Part shown: positions 62,934 through 64,000 of the stretch, in pieces | Layout of the letters: every line of letters begins with the position of its first letter | Numbering within the stretch: the first letter of the stretch is position 1 | Assembly (NCBI RefSeq): GCF_011304355.1 | Contig: NZ_CP049888.1 | Coordinates: 558,001-622,000, forward strand | Direction: 5' to 3' | Length of the DNA stretch: 64,000 nt | Source of the DNA: Weissella coleopterorum | GTDB taxonomy: Bacteria > Bacillota > Bacilli > Lactobacillales > Lactobacillaceae | Made by a program: the position numbers and the translations under genes | Notes under the pieces: model-generated | What the model saw: the letters and a program-made list of their open reading frames with translations, nothing else | Told to the model about the DNA's origin: nothing | Databases searched by the model: none

Positions 62934-64000
62934 ATGATTAAAAATTATGATGATGCAATTAATTTTATTCATGGTCGCCATAAATGGAGTAAAACGAATA
63001 CTTTTGAGCGTATTACAAATTTGTTACAGGCATTGGGTAATCCGCAAGATCAATTACAATATGTGCATATTACAGGGACGAACGGTAAAGGGTCTGTTGC
63101 CCGAATGACTGAGCAATTATTGATGGAACATGGCTTAAAGGTTGGATTGTTTACATCACCATTTATTATGCGGTTTAATGAACGAATTCAAGTGGATAAT
63201 GTTCCCATTAGTGATGAAGATTTGACTAGGACGATGCAACAAATTGAGCCGATTTTGCTGGAAATGGATCGTTCTTCAGAGGTTGGAGGAGTGACTGAAT
63301 TTGAAACTTTAACTGCGTTAATGTTTGTTTATTTTGCGCAGCAAAGCTTGGATGTCGTTGTATTAGAAGTTGGAATCGGTGGAATGTGGGACACGACCAA
63401 TGTGATTCCAAATAAATTAGTTGCTGTTATTACGACGATTGGCTTAGATCATCAAAAAATATTAGGCCAAACAATGACAGAAATTGCCCAACAAAAAGCA
63501 GGAATTATTAAGCATGTTAACCAACCAACTGTGATTGGAAGGTTGCCAAAGTTAGTTCTACCTGTGATTAATCAAAAAACACATCAATTATATCAATTAG
63601 GCAAGTTTTTTAAGGCTGAACAAATTCAACAAAATCGGCAAGGAGCTTGGAATTTTGCTTGGCTGGATCAATCAGGACGACATTTTGAAGACTTAACCTT
63701 ACCGCTCCTTGGAATGTATCAATTAGATAATGCGGCAGTTGCTTTAGAAGTATCCGCTTTGACATTGCAAGCTTTGGGACGGTCAATGCAAGAAAAATCA
63801 ATTAAATCAGCCCTTAATCAGGTCCAATGGCCAGCGCGATTTGAACAAATCAGCCGGAGCCCTGAAATAATATTGGATGGGGCGCATAATTTAGCAGGAA
63901 TTCAAGCACTAGTTCAAACATTGCGTCAAAAGTATCGTAATGAATCGGTGATTGTGATTATGGGAGTTTTAGCCGATAAGAATTATCAACAAATGTTAGC
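62934..64000 (+). CDS. folC: Folylpolyglutamate synthase/dihydrofolate synthase, 3' end outside the window
   Basis: About 355 residues are visible; the frame is still open at 64000 (family length about 420-440). The P-loop GTNGKGSVARM is near residue 46. FTSPFIMRFNERIQ, LEVGIGGMWDTTN, GLDHQKILGQT and ILDGAHNLAGIQAL are MurE/FolC family motifs. The enzyme adds glutamates to folates so that they are retained in the cell, complementing the FolT importer at 20.5 kb. AAAGGA precedes the ATG. Confidence 0.95.
   Translation, partial: MIKNYDDAINFIHGRHKWSKTNTFERITNLLQALGNPQDQLQYVHITGTNGKGSVARMTEQLLMEHGLKVGLFTSPFIMRFNERIQVDNVPISDEDLTRTMQQIEPILLEMDRSSEVGGVTEFETLTALMFVYFAQQSLDVVVLEVGIGGMWDTTNVIPNKLVAVITTIGLDHQKILGQTMTEIAQQKAGIIKHVNQPTVIGRLPKLVLPVINQKTHQLYQLGKFFKAEQIQQNRQGAWNFAWLDQSGRHFEDLTLPLLGMYQLDNAAVALEVSALTLQALGRSMQEKSIKSALNQVQWPARFEQISRSPEIILDGAHNLAGIQALVQTLRQKYRNESVIVIMGVLADKNYQQML

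Overview
The window is AT-rich DNA of a Gram-positive lactic acid bacterium. The order Lactobacillales is well supported by a three-gene mannose PTS with its DUF956 partner, a DHA2 exporter paired with a DUF4811 protein, LysM cell-wall proteins, a FemAB-type peptidoglycan bridge enzyme, a valS T-box, a folT folate riboswitch and a likely lacto-usp RNA. A Leuconostocaceae member such as Weissella is my best guess, from protein style only. I see no insertion sequence, prophage or CRISPR array.

Layout. 1-4.3 kb: tail of a QueD-like gene, small membrane or secreted proteins of unknown role, cutC and tRNA-Pro. 4.3-7.1 kb (minus): a YfhO-type membrane protein. 7.2-10.6 kb: mannose PTS operon with a CcpA (cre) site, then manO. 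10.8-14 kb: helD and coaA. 14-18 kb: two secreted LysM proteins with WalR-like boxes upstream, flanking a CDF metal exporter and a two-subunit fluoride channel. 18-20.2 kb: DHA2 exporter plus DUF4811 protein. 20.2-24 kb: folT behind a THF riboswitch, then a tryptophan-type ABC transporter behind a leader that encodes a 14-residue peptide with tandem Trp codons and ends in an intrinsic terminator. 24-28.9 kb: pyk, a DUF1002 secreted protein, a 46-residue protein, a FemX-like enzyme and tRNA-Lys. 28.9-30.8 kb (minus): a membrane GGDEF protein with a degenerate EAL domain.

31-44.9 kb is an arabinose/arabino-oligosaccharide island. It holds araR (frameshifted), a large DUF5695-like protein, an AraC regulator, a GPH symporter, a GH43 arabinofuranosidase, a LacY-like symporter, araB, araD (frameshifted), araA and an AraE-like symporter. 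Two operons carry an almost identical AraR-type box next to a cre site, so arabinose induction and catabolite repression probably converge there. Import of oligosaccharides, cytoplasmic trimming and the AraA-AraB-AraD route to D-xylulose-5-phosphate form one pathway.

45-64 kb: an aldo/keto reductase and a beta-hydroxyacid dehydrogenase, a low-molecular-weight phosphatase, prfC, rarA, an acyltransferase, a lacto-usp-like RNA with a small membrane protein and usp, an osmoprotectant ABC transporter (opuAA-opuABC), two proteins of unknown function, valS under a Val-specific T-box, and folC running off the end.

The observations most worth following are the tryptophan leader-peptide attenuator (21.06-21.30 kb), the two single-base frameshifts in the ara genes, the lone c-di-GMP-type protein, and the DUF5695-like protein as a possible new arabinan-active enzyme.
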